The notes under the pieces: generated by a model
Told to the model about the DNA's origin: nothing
What the model saw: only the letters and a program-made list of their open reading frames with translations
Databases searched by the model: none
Position numbers and translations under genes: made by a program
Assembly: GCF_018294505.1 (NCBI RefSeq)
Contig: NC_057811.1
Location: forward strand, 27,538,473-27,602,472
Length of the DNA stretch: 64,000 bases
Origin: Triticum aestivum
Taxonomy: Eukaryota > Streptophyta > Magnoliopsida > Poales > Poaceae
Direction of reading: 5' to 3'
Shown here: positions 32,601-43,734 of the stretch, one piece after another
Numbering within the stretch: the stretch's first letter is position 1
How the letters are laid out: each line of letters starts with the position of its first letter

Positions 32601-34312
32601 TGTTGGAAATATGCCCTAGAGGCAATAATAAAATGGTTACTATTATATTTCCTTGTTCATGATAATTGTCTATTGTTCATGCTATAATTGTGTTATCCAG
32701 AAATCGTAATACATGTGTGAATACATAGACCACAACATGTCCCTAGTGAGCCTCTAGTTGACTAGCTCGTTGATCAACAGATAGTCATGGTTTCCTGACT
32801 ATGGACATCGGATGTCATTGATAAAGGATCACATCATTAGGAGAATGATGTGATGGACAAGACCCAATCCTAAGCATAGCACAAGATCGTGTAGTTCGTT
32901 TGCTAGAGCTTTTCTAAATGTCAAGTATCATTTCCTTAGACCATGAGATTGTGCAACTCCCGGATACCATAGGAGTGCTTTGGGTGTGCCAAACGTCACA
33001 ACGTAACTGGGTGGCTATAAAGGTGCACTACGGGTATCTCCGAAAGTGTCTGTTGGGTTGGCACGAATCGAGACTGGGATTTGTCACTCCGTATGACGGA
33101 GAGGTATCTCTGGGCCCACTCGGTAATGCATCATCATAATGAGCTCAATGTGACCAAGTGTTTGGTCACGGGATCATGCATTACGGTACGAGTAAAGTGA
33201 CTTGCCGGTAACGAGATTGAACAAGGTATTGGGATACCGACGATCGAATCTCGGGCAAGTAACGTACCGATTGACAAAGGGAATTGTATACGGGATTGAT
33301 TGAATCCTCGACATCGTGGTTCATCCGATGAGATCATCGTGGAACATGTGGGAGCCAACATGGGTATCCAGATCCCGCTGTTGGTTATTGACCGGAGAGT
33401 CGCCTCGGTCATGTCTGCATGTCTCCCGAACCCGTAGGGTCTACACACTTAAGGTTCGGTGACGCTAGGGTTGTAGAGATACTAGTATGCAGTAACCTGA
33501 AAGTTGTTCGGAGTCCCGTATGAGATCCCGGACGTCACGAGGAGTTCCAGAATGGTCCGGAGGTGAAGAATTATATATAGGAAGTCCAGTTTCGGCCACC
33601 GGGAAAGTTTCGGGGGTCACCGGTATTGTACCGGGACCACCGGAAGGGTCCCGGGGGTCCACCAGGTGGGGCCACCTATTCGGGAGGGCCCCATGGGCTG
33701 AAGTGGGAGGGGAACCAGCCCCTGGTGGGCTGGTGCGCCCCCCTTGGGCCTTCCCCTGCGCCTAGGGTTGGAAACCATAGGGTGGGGGGCGCCCCACTTG
33801 GCTTGGGGGGCAAGCCACCCCCTTGGCCGCCGCCCCCTCTTAGAGATTGCATCTCCTAGGGCCGGCGCCCCCCCAGGGGACCCTATATATAGAGGGGGGA
33901 GGGAGGGCAGCAGCACCCAAGCCCTGGCGCCTCCCTCTCCCTCCCGTGACACATCTCCCTCCTCCCGCAGCGCTTGGCGAAGCCCTGTCGGAATCCCGCT
34001 ACTTCCACCACCACACCGTCGTGCTGCTGGATCTCCATCAACCTCTCCTCCCCCCTTGCTGGATCAAGAAGGAGGAGACGTCACTGCTCCGTACGTGTGT
34101 TGAACGCGGAGGTGCCGTCCGTTCGGCGCTAGGATCATCGGTGATTTGGATCACGACGAGTACGACTCCATCAACCCCGTTCTCTTGAACGCTTCCGCTC
34201 ACGATCTACAAGGGTATGTAGATGCACTCCTTCCCTCTCGTTGCTAGATGACTCCATAGATTGATCTTGGTGATGCGTAGAAAATTTTAAATTTCTGCTA
34301 CGATCCCCAACA
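32601..34312 (+). repeat. Angela 5' LTR (1712 bp)
   Basis: TG...CA ends; TATA box at 33884-33892 (TATATATAG). By eye it differs from the 3' LTR by a few percent, mostly transitions. ORFs here are not genes. Confidence 0.97.
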
Positions 34313-34313
34313 G

Positions 34314-34330
34314 TGGCATCATGAGCTAGG
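34314..34330 (+). other. Angela primer binding site
   Basis: TGGCATCATGAGCTAGG starts one base after the LTR. It is a diverged form of the initiator-Met tRNA complement usual in Copia elements. Confidence 0.85.
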
Positions 34331-35572
34331 TCGATGCGTAGTTTCTATGCACGAGTAGAACACAAACTTGTTGTGGGCGTAGATGTTGTCAATTCTCTTG
34401 CCACTACTAGTCTTATCTTGTTTCGGCGGCATCGTGGGATGAAGTGGCCCGGACCGACCTTACACGTACGCTTACGTGAGACATGCACTAGTTGCATAAG
34501 GTGGCTAGCGGGTGTCTGTCTCTCCCACTTTAGTCGGAACGGATTCGATGGAAAGGGTCCTTACGAAGGGTAAATAGAAATTGGCATATCACGTTGTGGT
34601 TTTGGCGTAGGTAAGAAACGTTCTTGCTAAGAAACCTATAGCAGCCACGTAAAAACTTGCAACAACAATTAGAGGACGTCTAACTTGTTTTTGCAGCATA
34701 TGCCGTGTGATGTGATATGGCCAAAAGGACGTGATGAATGATATATGTGATGTATGAGATTGATCATGTTCTTGTAATAGGAATCACGACTTGCATGTCG
34801 ATGAGTATGACAACCGGCAGGAGCCATAGGAGTTGTCTTTATTTTTGTATGACCTGCGTCTCATTGAACAACGCCATGTAAATTACTTTACTTTATTGCT
34901 AAACACGTTAGCCATAGAAGTAGAAGTAATCGTTGGCGTGACAACTTCATGAAGACACGATGATGGAGATCATGGTGTCATGCCGGTGACGAAGATGATC
35001 ATGGCGCCCCGAAGATGGAGATCAAAAGGAGCAAAATGATATTGGCCATATCATGTCACTATTTGATTGCATGTGATGTGTATCATGTTTTACATCTTAT
35101 TTGCTTAGAACGACGGTAGCTTAAATAAGATGATCCCTCGCAATAATTTCAAGAAAGTGTTCCCCCTAACTGTGCACCGTTGCGAAGGTTCGTTGTTTCG
35201 AAGCACCACGTGATGATCGGGTGTCATAGATTCTAACATTCGAATACAACGGGTGTAAGCCAGATTTACACACGCAATACACTTAGGTTGACTTGACGAG
35301 CCTAGCATGTACAGACATGGCCTCGGAACACGGAAGACCGAAAGGTCGAGCATGAGTCGTATAGAAGATATGATCAACATGAAGATGTTCACCGATGTTG
35401 ACTAGTCCGTCTCACGTGATGATCGGACACGGCCTAGTTGACTCGGATCATGTTTCACTTAGATGACTAGGGGGATGTCTATCTGAGTGGGAGTTCATTG
35501 AATAATTTGATTAGATGAACTTAATTATCATGAACTTAGTATAAAATCTTTACAATATGTCTTGTAGATCAA
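34331..35572 (+). other. Angela untranslated leader
   Basis: About 1.24 kb between PBS and gag without a real ORF. Long leaders are normal in BARE/Angela elements and hold packaging signals; no specific signal could be identified by eye. Confidence 0.8.
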
Positions 35573-36556
35573 ATGGCCCACGCTAATGTTGCCCTCAACT
35601 TCAACGCGTTCCTAGAGAAAACCAAGCTGAAAGATGATGGCAGCAACTATACGGACTGGGTCCGGAACCTGAGGATCATCCTCATAGATGCCAAGAAAGA
35701 TTATGTCCTAGAAGCACCGCTAGGTGAAGCACCCATCCCAGAGAACCAAGACGTTATGAACGCTTGGCAGCAGCGTGCTGATGATTACTCCCTCGTTCAG
35801 TGCGGCATGCTTTACAGCTTAGAACCAGGGCTCCAAAAGCGTTTTGAGCAACACGGAGCATATGAGATGTTCGAAGAGCTGAAAATGGTTTTCCAAGCTC
35901 ACGCCCGGGTCGAGAGATACGAAGTCTCCGACAAGTTCTTCAGTTGTAAGATGGAGGAAAATAGTTCTGTCAGTGAGCACATACTCAAAATGTCTGGGTT
36001 ACACAACCGCTTGTCTCAGCTGGGAGTTAATCTCCCGGATGACGCGTTCATTGACAGAATCCTTCAGTCGCTTCCACCGAGCTACAAGAGCTTTGTGATG
36101 AACTTCAATATGCAGGGGATGGAAAAGACCATTCCTGAGGTATATTCAATGCTGAAATCAGCGGAGGTGGAGATCAAAAAGGAACATCAAGTGTTGATGG
36201 TGAATAAAACCACTAAGTTCAAGAAAGGCAAGGGTAAGAAGAACTTCAAGAAGGACGGCAAGGGAGTTGCCGCGCCCGGTAAGCCAGTTGCCGGGAAGAA
36301 GCCAAAGAATGGACCCAAGCCTGAGACTGAGTGCTTTTATTGCAAGGGAAGTGGTCACTGGAAGCGGAACTGCCCCAAGTACTTAGCGGACAAGAAGGCC
36401 GGCAACACCAAAGGTATATGTGATATACATGTTATTGATGTGTACCTTACCAGCACTCGTAGTAGCTCCTGGGTATTTGTACCGGTGCGGTTGCTCATAT
36501 TTGTAACTCAAAGCAGGAGTTGCGGAATAAACGGAGACTGGCAAAGGACGAGGTGA
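35573..36556 (+). pseudogene. Angela gag and start of protease, frameshifted
   Basis: ATG at 35573 (ATGGCCCAC). Gag has the Copia retrotrans_gag region with 'TDWVRNLRIIL' and 'LPPSYKSFVMN', a basic linker, and a CCHC knuckle C-x2-C-x4-H-x4-C at about 36331-36375. Near 36479 one base is missing inside the codon for the catalytic aspartate of the protease D-T-G motif. The frame then runs into a stop at 36556, while the true protein continues in frame 1 from about 36485. The 57320-64000 element carries the intact phase at this point, which confirms the deletion. Confidence 0.93.
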
Positions 36557-37077
36557 CGATGCGCGTCGGGAATGGTTCCAAGGTCGATGTGATCGCCGTC
36601 GGCACGCTACCTCTACATTTACCTACGGGATTAGTTTTAAACCTCAATAATTGTTATTTAGTGCCAGCTTTGAGCATGAACATTGTATCTGGATCTCGTT
36701 TAATGCGAGATAGCTACTCATTTAAATCCGAGAATAATGGTTGTTCTATTTATATGAGAGATATGTTTTATGGTCATGCCCCGCTGGTCAATGGTTTATT
36801 CTTAATGAATCTCGAACGTGATGTTACACATATTCATAGTGTGAATACCAAAAGATGTAAAGTTGATAACGATAGTCCCACATACTTGTGGCACTGCTGC
36901 CTTGGTCACATTGGTGTCAAGCGCATGAAGAAGCTCCATGCTGATGGACTTTTAGAGTCTCTCGATTATGAATCATTTGACACATGCGAACCATGCCTCA
37001 TGGGCAAAATGACCAAGACTCCATTCTCCGGAACAATGGAGCGAGCAACCTACATACTGATGTGTGCGGTCCAATGA
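36485..37077 (+). pseudogene. Angela protease end, pre-integrase and integrase start
   Basis: Frame 1 continuation. It contains the GAG-pre-integrase zinc region ('LWHCCLGHIG', 'CEPCLMGKM') that starts integrase. Near 37049-37051 a net loss of 16 bases relative to the homologous copy at 61750 shifts the phase, and the frame ends at 37077. The first catalytic aspartate falls just after this deletion in frame 0. Confidence 0.88.
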
Positions 37078-39542
37078 GTGTTGAGGCTCGCGGAGGCTAT
37101 CGTTATGTTCTCACTCTCACTGATGACTTGAGTAGATATGGGTATGTCTACCTAACGAAACACAAGTCTGAGACCTTTGAAAAGTTCAAGGAATTTCAGA
37201 GTGAGGTTGAGAATCAACGTGACAGGAAAATAAAATTCTTATGATCAGATCGTGGGGGGGGGTATTTGAGTCACGAATTTGGCACACACTTAAGGAAATG
37301 TGGAATAGTTTCACAACTCACGCCGCCTGGAACACCTCAGGGAAATGGTGTGTCCGAACGTCATAATCGCACTCTATTGGATATGGTGCGATCTATGATG
37401 TCTCTTACCGATCTACCGCTCTCATTTTGGGGCTATGCTTTAGAGACTGCCGCATTCACTTTAAATAGGGCTCCGTCGAAATCCGTTGAGACGACACCGT
37501 ATGAATTATGGTTTGGGAAGAAACCTAACCTGTCATTTCTAAAAGTTTGGGGATGCGATGCTTATGTCAAGAAACTTCAACCGGAAAAGCTCGAACCCAA
37601 GTCGGAAAAATGCGTCTTCATAGGATACCCTAAGGAAACCATTGGGTATACCTTCTACCTCGGATCCGAAGGCAAGATCTTTGTTGCCAAGAACGGGTCC
37701 TTTCTGGAGAAAGAGTTTCTCTCGAAAGAAGTGAGTGGGAGGAAAGTGGAACTTGATGAGGTGATAGTCACCCCTTCCGAACCGGAAAGTAGCACAGCGC
37801 GGGAAGATGTTCCTGTGGTGCCTGCACCGACTGGGGAGGAAGTTAATGATGATGATCATGAAGCTTCAGATCAAGTTACTGCTGAACTTCATAGGTCCAC
37901 AAGGACACGTTCCGCACCAGAGTGGTACGGCAACCCTGTCATGGAAATCATGTTGTTAGACGACGGTGAACCTTCGAACTATGAAGAAGCAATGGCGGGC
38001 CCGGATTCCAACAAATGGCTTGAAGCCATGCAATCCGAGATAGGATCCATGTATGAAAACAAAGTGTGGACTTTGACAGACTTGCCCGATGATCGGCGAG
38101 CGATAGAAAACAAATGGATCTTTAAGAAGAAGACGGACGCGGATGGTAATGTTACCATCTATAAAGCTCGACTTGTCGCTAAGGGTTATCGACAAGTTCA
38201 AGGGGTTGACTACGATGAGACTTTCTCACCCGTAGCGAAGCTGAAGTCCGTCCGAATCATGGTAGCAATTGCCGCATTCTATGATTATGAGATATGGCAA
38301 ATGGACGTCAAAACGGCATTCCTTAACGGCTTTCTTAAGGAAGAATTGTATATGATGCAGCCGGAAGGTTTTGTCGATCCTAAGAATGCTAACAAGGTAT
38401 GCAAGCTCCAGCGCTCCATCTATGGGCTGGTGCAAGCATCTCGGAGTTGGAACATTCGATTTGATGAGATGATCAAAGCGTTTGGGTTTACACAGACTTA
38501 TGGAGAAGCCTGTGTTTACAAGAAAGTGAGTGGGAGCTCTGTAGCATTTCTAATATTATATGTGGATGACATACTGTTGATGGGAAATGATATAGAATTC
38601 TTGGGAAGCATAAAGGCCTACTTGAACAAGTGTTTTTCAATGAAGGACCTTGGAGAAGCTGCTTATATATTAGGCCTCAAGATCTATAGAGATAGATCAA
38701 GACGCCTCATTGGTCTTTCACAAAGTACGTACCTTGACAAGATATTGAAGAAGTTCAATATGGATCAGTCCAAGAAGGGGTTCTTGCCTGTATTGCAAGG
38801 TGTGCAATTGAGCACGGCTCAATGCCCGACCACGGTAGAAGATAGAGAAAAGATGAGTGTCATCCCCTATGCCTCGGCCATAGGGTCTATTATGTATGCC
38901 ATGCTGTGTACCAGACCTGATGTAAACCTTGCCGTAAGTTTGGTAGGAAGGTACCAAAGTAATCCCGGCATGGAACACTGGACAGCGGTCAAGAATATCC
39001 TGATGTACCTGAAGAGGACTAAGGATATGTTTCTCGTTTATGGAGGTGACGAAGAGCTCGTCGTAAAGGGTTACGTCGATGCTAGCTTCGACACAGATCT
39101 GGATGACTCTAAGTCACAAACCGGATACGTGTATATTTTGAATGGTGGGGCAGTAAGCTGGTGCAGTTGCAAGCAAAGCATTGTGGCGGGATCTACATGT
39201 GAAGCGGAATACATGGCGGCCTCAGAGGCAGCACAAGAAGCAATCTGGGTGAAGGAGTTCATTACCGACCTAGGAGTTATTCCCAATGCGTCGGGCCCGT
39301 TGACTCTCTTCTGCAACAACACTGGAGCTATTGCCCTTGCCAAGGAGCCCAGGTTTCACAGGAAGACCAGGCATATCAAGCGTCGCTTCAACTCCATTCG
39401 TGAAAGTGTTCAAAATGGAGACATAGATATTTGTAAAGTACATATGGACCTGAATGTAGCAGATCCATTGACTAAACCTCTCCCTAGAGCAAAACATGAT
39501 CAACACCAGAACTCTATGGGTGTTCGATTCATCACAATGTAA
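37050..39542 (+). pseudogene. Angela integrase core, reverse transcriptase and RNase H
   Basis: Frame 0. The integrase core has 'HTDVCGPM' and 'SDRGG', then a TGA at 37242-37244 (from an Arg codon, judging by the 62 kb copy) and a Glu-to-Gly change at 37260-37262. From 37266 the frame is open to the TAA at 39540-39542. The third integrase residue lies in 'GNGVSERHNR'. The RT core carries 'VKTAFLNGFL' and Y-V-D-D at 38559-38570. RNase H (about 39070-39400) has 'YVDASFDTD', 'CEAEYMA' and a final acidic site. The RT-RNase H part looks intact. Confidence 0.95.
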
Positions 39543-39563
39543 CTAGATTATTGACTCTAGTGC

Positions 39564-39574
39564 AAGTGGGAGAC
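39564..39574 (+). other. Angela polypurine tract
   Basis: AAGTGGGAGAC lies immediately before the 3' LTR, the expected plus-strand primer site; the same motif is conserved in BARE/WIS/Angela. Confidence 0.85.
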
Positions 39575-41290
39575 TGTTGGAAATATGCCCTAGAGGCAAT
39601 AATAAAATGGTTATTATTATATTTCCTTGTTCATGATAATTGTCTATTGTTCATGCTATAATTGTGTTATCCGGAAATCGTAATACATGTGTGAATACAT
39701 AGACCACAACATGTCCCTAGTGAGCCTCTAGTTGACTAGCTCGTTGATCAACAGATAGTCATGGTTTCCTGACTATTGACATTGGATGTCATTGATAACG
39801 GGATCACATCATTAGGAGAATGATGTGATGGACAAGACCCAATCCTAAGCATAGCACAAGATCGTGTAGTTCGTTTGCTAGAGCTTTTCTAAATGTCAAG
39901 TATCATTTCCTTAGACCATGAGATTGTGCAACTCCCGGATACCATAGGAGTGATTTGGGTGTGCCAAACGTCACAACGTAACTGGGTGGCTATAAAGGTG
40001 CACTACGGGTATCTCCGAAAGTGTCTGTTGGGTTGGCACGAATCGAGACCGGGACTTGTCACTCCGTATGACGGAGAGGTATCTCTGGGCCCACTCGGTA
40101 ATGCATCATCATAATGAGCTCAATGTGACCAAGTGTTTGGTCACGGGATCATGCATTACGGTACGAGTAAAGTGACTTGCCGGTAACGAGATTGAACAAG
40201 GTATTGGGATACCGACGATTGAATCTCGGGCAAGTAACGTACCGATTGACAAAGGGAATTGTATACGGGATTGATTGAATCCTCGACATCGTGGTTCATC
40301 TGATGAGATCATCGTGGAACATGTGGGAGCCAACATGGGTATCCAGATCCCGCTGTTGGTTATTGACCGGAGAGTCGTCTCGGTCATGTCTGCATGTCTC
40401 CCGAACCCGTAGGGTCTACACACTTAAGTTTCGGTGACGCTAGGGTTGTAGAGATACTAGTATGCGGTAACCCAAAAGTTGTTTGGAGTCCCGGATGAGA
40501 TCCCGGACGTCACGAGGAGTTCCGGAATGGTCCGGAGGTGAAGAATTATATATAGGAAGTCCAGTTTCGGCCACTGGGAAAGTTTCGGGGGTCACCGGTA
40601 TTGTACCGGGACCACCGGAAGGGTCCCGGGGGTCCATCGGGTGGGGCCACCTATCCCGGAGGGCCCCATGGGCTGAAGTGGGAGGGGAACCAGCTCCTGG
40701 TGGGCTGGTGCGCCCCCCTCGGGCCTCCCCCTGCGCCTAGGGTTGGAAACCCTAGGGGTGGGGGGCGCCCCACTTGGCTTGGAGGGCAAGCCACCCCCTT
40801 GGCCGCCGCCCCCTCTTGGAGATTGCATTTCCTAGGGCCAGCTCCACCCCCCCAGGGGACCCTATATATAGAGGGGGAGGGAGGGCAGCAGCACCCAAGC
40901 CCTGGCGCCTCCCTCTCCCTCCCGTGACACATCTCCCTCCTCCCGCAGCGCTTGGCGAAGCCCTGTCGGAATCCCGCTACTTCCACCACCACACCATCGT
41001 GCTGCTGGATCTCCATCAACCTCTCCTCCCCCCTTGCTGGATCAAGAAGGAGGAGACGTCGCTGCTCTGTACGTGTGTTGAACGCGGAGGTGCCGTCCAT
41101 TCGGCGCTAGGATCATCGGTGATTTGGATCACGACGAGTACGACTCCATCAACCCCGTTCTCTTGAACGTTTCCGCTCGCGATCTACAAGGGTATGTAGA
41201 TGCACTCCTTCCCTCTCGTTGCTAGATGACTCCATAGATTGATCTTGGTGATGCGTAGAAAATTTTAAATTTCTGCTACGATCCCCAACA
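39575..41290 (+). repeat. Angela 3' LTR (1716 bp)
   Basis: Same ends and order as the 5' LTR. TATA box at about 40863-40871. Confidence 0.97.
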
Positions 41291-41295
41291 GAAAG

Positions 41296-42033
41296 AGGGG
41301 ATGCCTTCCGGGGCATCCCCAAGCTTAGGCGCTTGAGTCTTCCTTGAATATTACCTTAGGGTGCCTTGGGCATCCCCAAGCTTAGGGTCTTTCCACTCCT
41401 TATTCTCCTCATATCGGTATCTCACACAAAGCTTGAAAACTTCAATCACACAAAACTTAACGTAACTTCGTGAGATAGGTTAGTATGATAAAGAGCAAAC
41501 CATTCACTTTGGTACTGTCAGAGACAAGGTTCATAATTGTTCTCACACAATGCCTACTGTACCATATCATTTCTACAATTTATATTGAGGAATATGAGCC
41601 ATAGAAACTAGAAAACAAGCAAACTATGCAATGAAAACAGAATCTGTCAGAAACAGAACAGTCTGTAATGATCTGAACATAAACCATACTTCTGCTACTC
41701 CAAAAATTATGAAATAAATTGGTGGACGTGATAATTTTTCTATTAATCTTCTGCAAAAAGAATCAACTCAAAATCACTCTTCTGTAAAAAATGACAGCTA
41801 ATCTCGTGAGCGCAAAGTTTCTGTTTTTTTACAGCAAGATCACATTAACTTTCACCCAAGTCTTCCCAAAGGTCTTACTTGGCACTTTATTGAAACAAAA
41901 GCTATAAAACATGATTACTACAGTAGCTTAATCATGTAAACACACAAAAACAGTAAGGGTAAATATTGGGTTGTCTCCCAACAAGCGCTTTTCTTTAATG
42001 CGTTTTAGCTAGGCATGATGATTTCAATGATGC
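41296..42033 (-). repeat. Athila-like internal region, duplicated block copy 1
   Basis: Non-coding DNA with two copies of GCATCCCCAAGCTTAG near 41325 and 41370, followed by AT-rich sequence with 'CAGAATCTGTCAGAAACAGAAC'-like steps. The block is repeated, diverged, at about 42788-43570. Confidence 0.7.
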
Positions 42034-42384
42034 TCACATAAAAGATAGGAATTGAAGCACAAAGAGAGCATCTTGAAGAATATGACTAGCACATTTAAAT
42101 CTAACCCACTTCCTATTCCTAGGGATTTTGTGAGCACACAACTTATAGGAACAAGAATCAACTAGCATAGGAAGGCAAAACAAGTATAACTTCAAGACTT
42201 TAAGCACATAGAGAGGAAACTTGATATTATTGCAACTCCTACAAGCATGTATTCCTCCCTCATAATAATTTTCAGTAGCATCATGGATAGCAACTTTGTT
42301 CTCATACTCAATTGGAACCTCTTCCAAAATAGTGGAATCATTACTAGCTAAAATTGACACTCTTCCAAATCCACTTTCATACAT
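42034..42384 (-). CDS. Uncharacterised ORF in the Athila-like element, 116 aa
   Basis: The longest non-repetitive ORF of the element. It lies in sense orientation about 1.35 kb downstream of the PBS. The N-terminal part is acidic; residues about 48-80 are strongly hydrophobic with several cysteines ('FPLYVLKVLKLYLFCLPML'), suggesting a possible membrane segment; the C-terminus is basic then hydrophobic. It shows no gag, protease, RT or integrase motif. I have an impression of similar stretches in other Triticeae Athila-like elements, but this is unverified. It could be a remnant of an additional (env-like) ORF or simply a fortuitous ORF. Confidence 0.3.
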   Translation of the reverse strand: MYESGFGRVSILASNDSTILEEVPIEYENKVAIHDATENYYEGGIHACRSCNNIKFPLYVLKVLKLYLFCLPMLVDSCSYKLCAHKIPRNRKWVRFKCASHILQDALFVLQFLSFM

Positions 42385-42787
42385 ATCACACTAAGATTCA
42401 ACAACCTCCAAAATAGTGGGATCACTAATTCCTAAAGTTGACACTCTTCCAAACCCACTTTAAATGATAGTATTATTCATACTCCAAAGGATATAAGTGA
42501 AGTTCATGGAGCATTCTACAATTAATATAGACTAACCAAGCTCAAAATGTATAAGTGAAGCACACAAAGCATTCTATAAAACCATACTCAAAAGATTTAA
42601 GTGAAGCACAAAGAGTAATTCTATAAGATCGTACTTAAAATATATAAGTGAAGCACATGAAGTATTCTATAAATTGATGAAGGGACATCTCATACTAGCA
42701 TGGTTCTTAAAGAAAAAGAAAAAAACACAAAGGACACAAATCATGTGAACAAAACAAAAACCGAGGTATACCGATATTTGTTGAAGA
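42385..42787 (-). repeat. Short tandem repeats in Athila-like element
   Basis: Several imperfect copies (about 55-60 bases) of a unit containing TATAAGTGAAGCACA and ATTCTATAA lie between about 42490 and 42680. Non-coding. Related sequence is present near 32360. Confidence 0.7.
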
Positions 42788-43705
42788 AGAAAGATGGGAT
42801 GCCAACTGGGGCATCCCCAAGCTTAGATGCTTGAGTATCCTTTGAAATATTTACTTGGGGTGCCTTGGGCATCCCCAAGCTTGAACTCTTGCCTCTCTTT
42901 ATTCTTCTCATATTGATAGCTCCTCGACCTTCGGACACTTCATCCACACAAAACTTTAACAAAAACTTGTGAGACCCGTTAGTATAACAAAGCAAATCAC
43001 TACTATAAGTACTGTTGCAAACCAATTCATATTTTGTTTTTGCATTATAGCTACTGTAATATAACTTTTCCATGGCTTAATCCACTGATAGAGACCGATA
43101 GTTTCATCAAAACAAGCAAGCAATGCATCAAAAACAGAATCTGTCTTAAACAGGACAGTCTGTAGTAATCTGGAAGTTTATCAAACTTCTGTAACTCCTA
43201 AAATTATGAAATAAATTTGAAAATTTGAAAATTTTGTACAGAAGTAATGTGCAAAAAGTTTCAGACCCATTTGACTTTCCAGTAAAACATGTAAATTCAC
43301 ACACTACAGCCAAAGTTTCTGTTTTTGTTCTGCACATAGTAAACAAGCAATCTAATCATCCTGAAACCAAAGCTTCGCATATTATTTTTATAATACAATG
43401 GATATATACAAGGGGATAATTATTTACAGAGAAACTTCCATGAAAAATTCTACATTGTTTCCGTGAGCATGAACACAAGTGCTCAAGGTCGACCCTCACT
43501 TCTTCAATGCATAACTTTCCAATCACTTCTCTTTTTGAAAAACTTTTTAGGCATGAGAGGCAAGTAAAAAAAAATTGTATTTTCATTCTTTAAAAAAAAA
43601 TTGTATGTTTCACCCACAACTAAACAGAAACAAAAAGTAAAAACAAAATCTACTTAGTGAAGAAAGCAAACAAGCACACACGAGAATATCAACCCCACGC
43701 TATTG
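42788..43705 (-). repeat. Athila-like internal region, duplicated block copy 2
   Basis: Diverged direct copy of the block at 41291-42000, offset by about 1.5 kb, with two GCATCCCCAAGCTT motifs (about 42810 and 42870). No coding sequence. Confidence 0.7.
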
Positions 43706-43724
43706 CTCCTCGGCAACGGCACCA
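43706..43724 (-). other. Athila-like primer binding site
   Basis: On the minus strand TGGTGCCGTTGCCGAGGAG, ten bases inside the 5' LTR end. It closely matches the tRNA-Asp-type PBS of Athila elements and fixes the minus orientation. Confidence 0.88.
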
Positions 43725-43734
43725 GAAAAGAGCT

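Larger units (their letters stand above)
32601..41290 (+). mobile_element. Angela-type Ty1/Copia retrotransposon, complete with TSD GAAAG
   Basis: Starts TGTTGGAAATATGCCCTAGA and ends CGATCCCCAACA, with GAAAG at 32596-32600 and 41291-41295. Two LTRs of about 1.7 kb, a PBS, a leader of about 1.26 kb, gag, protease, integrase, RT and RNase H are in Copia order, followed by a polypurine tract. Total length is 8690 bp, typical of Angela/WIS/BARE. The element is inactive: one frameshift in the protease, a deletion in integrase, a nonsense codon and a missense change. It inserted into the Athila-like element. Confidence 0.97.

Noticed and set aside
32918..34188. ORFs in the Angela LTR
   Set aside because: The same ORFs recur in the 3' LTR at 39893-41166 and lie in promoter and leader sequence; no protein evidence.
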